Origin: Acidimicrobiia bacterium
GTDB lineage: Bacteria > Actinomycetota > Acidimicrobiia > UBA5794 > JAOTWH01
Direction of reading: 5' to 3'
DNA length: 6,835 bases
NCBI GenBank assembly: GCA_029863035.1
Contig: JAOTWH010000122.1
Coordinates: 1 to 6,835, forward strand
Numbering within the stretch: the stretch's first letter is position 1; every line of letters starts with the position of its first letter. The notes under the pieces are model-generated. The model was given only the letters and a program-made list of their open reading frames with translations. It searched no databases and was not told the DNA's origin. Shown here piece by piece: positions 5,511 to 6,835 of the stretch. The position numbers and the translations under genes were made by a program.

Positions 5511-5942
5511 ATGGATATTCCACTCGTAAGGTTAGATTTCGCGCTCCCAATACCGAAGCATCATCACGATGGTGACGGCGGCGTCGATCTTCACGCTCGC
5601 GAGGATGTGAGCATCGAACCGGGGGAGTGGAAGATGGTGTCTACAGGTGTAGCCGTGGCCATTCCCCACGGATTCGTTGGGCTGGTGGCTCCCCGCAGTG
5701 GCTTGGCCGCTCGGCACGGGATCAGCGTTGTGAATGGCCCCGGTGTGGTCGATTCCGGTTACCGGGGGGAGCTGACCGTCATCCTCATCAACCATGGGCC
5801 AGAGGCCGTTGCCATAGAGCGAGGCGAGCGGGTGGCGCAGCTAGTGGTGGTGCCGGTGGAACAGCAGAACTTCGTTGAAGTGGAAGAACTCCCAGACACT
5901 TCGCGCGGTGACGGTGGCTTCGGCTCAACCGGAAGCCAGTAG
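5511..5942 (+). CDS. dut: dUTP pyrophosphatase (trimeric dUTPase)
   Basis: Hydrolyses dUTP to dUMP and pyrophosphate, keeping uracil out of DNA and supplying the thymidylate precursor. It is 143 aa from the ATG at 5511; the frame is open to 5454, but the extra residues are not dUTPase-like. All five motifs are seen: (1) [12 protein letters not shown] at 21-32, (2) [11 protein letters not shown] at 61-71, (3) [14 protein letters not shown] at 75-88 with Asp81 and Tyr84 in the uracil pocket, (4) GERVAQLVV at 105-113, and (5) the C-terminal P-loop-like [10 protein letters not shown] at 132-141, which closes over the phosphates. Length and motifs are those of the homotrimeric family. It has no ribosome site and may be leaderless. 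It is divergent from a membrane-protein gene and is followed after 25 bp by tRNA-Gly. Confidence 0.97.
   Translation: MDIPLVRLDFALPIPKHHHDGDGGVDLHAREDVSIEPGEWKMVSTGVAVAIPHGFVGLVAPRSGLAARHGISVVNGPGVVDSGYRGELTVILINHGPEAVAIERGERVAQLVVVPVEQQNFVEVEELPDTSRGDGGFGSTGSQ
5916..5937 (+). terminator. Candidate hairpin at the dut 3' end
   Basis: GGCTTC (5916-5921) pairs with GAAGCC (5932-5937), then GG (5922-5923) with CC (5929-5930) around one bulged G; the loop is CTCAA. It lies in the last codons of dut, just before its stop and upstream of the tRNA. No T-tract follows, so termination is uncertain. Confidence 0.3.
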
Positions 5943-5951
5943 GGGGCTTGG

Positions 5952-5957
5952 TAGCAT
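5952..5957 (+). promoter_or_regulatory. Candidate -10 of tRNA-Gly
   Basis: TAGCAT (4/6 to TATAAT), preceded by TTGG so that it resembles an extended -10. Transcription would start near 5964, a few bases before the mature tRNA. No clear -35 is present. Confidence 0.3.
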
Positions 5958-5967
5958 TGGCCGCTGC

Positions 5968-6043
5968 GCGGACGTAGCTCAGTTGGTAGAGCGTCACCTT
6001 GCCAAGGTGAAGGTCGCCGGTTCGAACCCGGTCGTCCGCTCCA
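5968..6043 (+). tRNA. tRNA-Gly (anticodon GCC), CCA encoded
   Basis: A complete cloverleaf can be drawn. The acceptor stem is GCGGACG (5968-5974) with CGTCCGC (6033-6039). The D stem is GCTC (5977-5980) with GAGC (5989-5992). The anticodon stem is TCACC (5994-5998) with GGTGA (6006-6010), and the loop TTGCCAA carries anticodon GCC at 6001-6003. The T stem is GCCGG (6016-6020) with CCGGT (6028-6032), with one G-T pair, around TTCGAAC. The discriminator is T6040 and CCA (6041-6043) is encoded. GCC reads the glycine codons GGC and GGU. All stems are fully paired, so the gene should be functional. Confidence 0.98.
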
Positions 6044-6044
6044 A

Positions 6045-6281
6045 GACCCGGCGCCGCCGGATGATCCCAGTGTTCTCGATCCCGACACCGAGGCGCTTCT
6101 CGGTAGACCGTTCGATGAGTTGGTACTGCGGGTCGACGACGACGCCATCCTGATACTCAACCAGCCCGATATCGCTGGCGCCAAGGCCACCAAGCTCAAG
6201 AAGTCCATGCGCGCCCCGCCCGAAAGAAATGGGCCAGCGATCGGGGCCCATGACGCTCTTCGGTCCGCGGCTCGGCGGTGA
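6045..6281 (+). pseudogene. Coding-like remnant with no start codon, directly downstream of tRNA-Gly
   Basis: The + frame is open from upstream through the tRNA to a TGA at 6279-6281. From about 6060 it reads like a real protein: DDPSVLDPDTEALLGRPFDE, then a hydrophobic/acidic alternation (LVLRVDDDAILILN) and a basic tail (AKATKLKKSMR). Codon third positions are mostly G or C, as in the neighbouring genes. No ATG or GTG is available in frame; the first possible start is a TTG at 6120 with no ribosome site, giving 53 aa. I do not recognise the family. It could be the 3' end of a gene whose 5' part was lost, perhaps by insertion or excision at the tRNA, or a chance open frame. It ends 13 bp from the convergent gene at the window end. 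The rest of this interval (6044-6294) shows no other feature. Confidence 0.35.
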
Positions 6282-6294
6282 TTGCCTTGCCGGC

Positions 6295-6835
6295 CTAGTT
6301 AGGCAGACAACCCTCTGGGACGGTGAACTCCGTAATGGTGCCGAACTCGAGGAAGTCGAGCTCGTACACGATGTCTCGCGCCTCACTCTGATCGATACTG
6401 AACGAGTTGTTGAACCCCGATCCGCTCAAGACCAAGCGGACCATATGGCCGCCATCTCGGGCTATGTCGACATAGGCCTCGGTGAAAGACTCATACTCGT
6501 TCAAGTCCTCGGGGTCCACGTTGTCGAGTGTGATCGCGTAGCGATCGACGAGGACCCCGTTGCTCATGATGCCCGCCTCGGACAAGAACGCGTCACCCGT
6601 GAGGTCTCCGCTGTCCTCGCCATAGAACGTGTCGTACACGCTTATCCAATTGGCCGAGAGGGCGGCGATGTCGGGGCAGTCCGGAATCGTGGCGAACTCG
6701 TTGACGTCCACGACGAAGGAGTGTGCCACGCTCCCGGTGTCCGGATCGATGATCTTGCCGCCGTCACCATCGAGGAATCCCATCTGGACCGTGCCGTCGC
6801 TCAGCACCCTGGTCATCGTGAAGAGAAGGGTGGCG
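6295..6835 (-). CDS. Unrecognised, possibly exported protein, C-terminal part (5' partial)
   Basis: The frame runs off the window edge. The ATG at 6816 has no ribosome site and the frame stays open upstream (visible start ATLLFTMTRVL), so the N-terminus is probably missing; 179 residues are visible. The sequence is acidic, polar and rich in predicted beta strands (YAITLDNVD, MVRLVLSGSG, DIVYELDFLEFGTITEFTV). It has two Cys, in TIPDCPD and in EGCLPN at the very C-terminus, which could form a disulphide; together these suggest a secreted or lipid-anchored extracytoplasmic protein. The beta-rich pattern recalls LppX/LprG-type lipoproteins, but I see no diagnostic motif, and no signal peptide can be checked because the start is outside the window. 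It converges on the remnant that follows the tRNA. Confidence 0.7.
   Translation of the reverse strand, partial: ATLLFTMTRVLSDGTVQMGFLDGDGGKIIDPDTGSVAHSFVVDVNEFATIPDCPDIAALSANWISVYDTFYGEDSGDLTGDAFLSEAGIMSNGVLVDRYAITLDNVDPEDLNEYESFTEAYVDIARDGGHMVRLVLSGSGFNNSFSIDQSEARDIVYELDFLEFGTITEFTVPEGCLPN

Noticed and set aside
6048..6060. GC-rich palindrome CCGGCG-C-CGCCGG just after the tRNA
   Set aside because: A one-base loop is impossible, and opening it leaves a 4-bp stem without a T-tract, so it is not a credible tRNA terminator.
5759..6386. Long - strand open frames across the tRNA, with strings such as GSNRRPSPWQG and ERTTGFEPATFTLAR
   Set aside because: These are the familiar spurious translations of the antisense strand of a tRNA gene.
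1..6835. CRISPR arrays, insertion sequences, toxin-antitoxin pairs or defence genes
   Set aside because: No regularly spaced repeats, transposase motifs or paired small genes were seen on either strand.

Overview
The window looks like a high-GC actinobacterial chromosome segment. It has compact operons, GTG starts, an actinobacterial-type SOS box (TCGAAC-N4-GTTCGA) and a gene set (miaB, miaA, dapF, lexA, LysM gene, nrdR, dut) that also clusters, with other genes interspersed, in Mycobacterium and Streptomyces. I cannot place it below phylum; an Acidimicrobiia-like lineage is a guess. Nearly all of it is housekeeping.

Left part (1-2902, + strand): the 3' part of miaB, then miaA, then dapF, very tightly packed (miaA and dapF overlap by 13 bp). 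MiaA and MiaB act in succession on A37 of tRNAs reading UNN codons (i6A, then ms2i6A). DapF makes meso-diaminopimelate for peptidoglycan and lysine. Two substitutions stand out: the second catalytic Cys of DapF is Ser, and the Walker A glycine of MiaA next to the lysine is Ala.

Centre (2903-4510): lexA on the - strand is divergent from a short membrane-anchored LysM protein gene, which is followed by nrdR. The 209-bp lexA/LysM intergenic region is the most information-dense part of the window. It holds three LexA boxes (one perfect, filling the spacer of a TTGACA promoter), a perfect DnaA-box 9-mer, and two hairpins in the predicted leader of the LysM gene. The arrangement matches the known pairing of lexA with SOS-induced LysM cell-division inhibitors (YneA in Bacillus, Rv2719c/ChiZ in Mycobacterium).

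Right part (4496-6835): nrdR converges on an unrecognised single-pass membrane protein gene, with the two stop codons sharing one CTAG. Then come dut, divergent from that gene, and tRNA-Gly(GCC) with an encoded CCA. A coding-like stretch without a usable start follows, probably a gene remnant. The window ends in the C-terminal part of an unrecognised, possibly exported protein on the - strand, cut by the window edge.

Taken together, LexA, the LysM protein, NrdR and Dut link DNA damage, division arrest and nucleotide pools. I see no new multi-gene system. The best leads are the regulatory intergenic region, the DapF active site and the remnant beside the tRNA.
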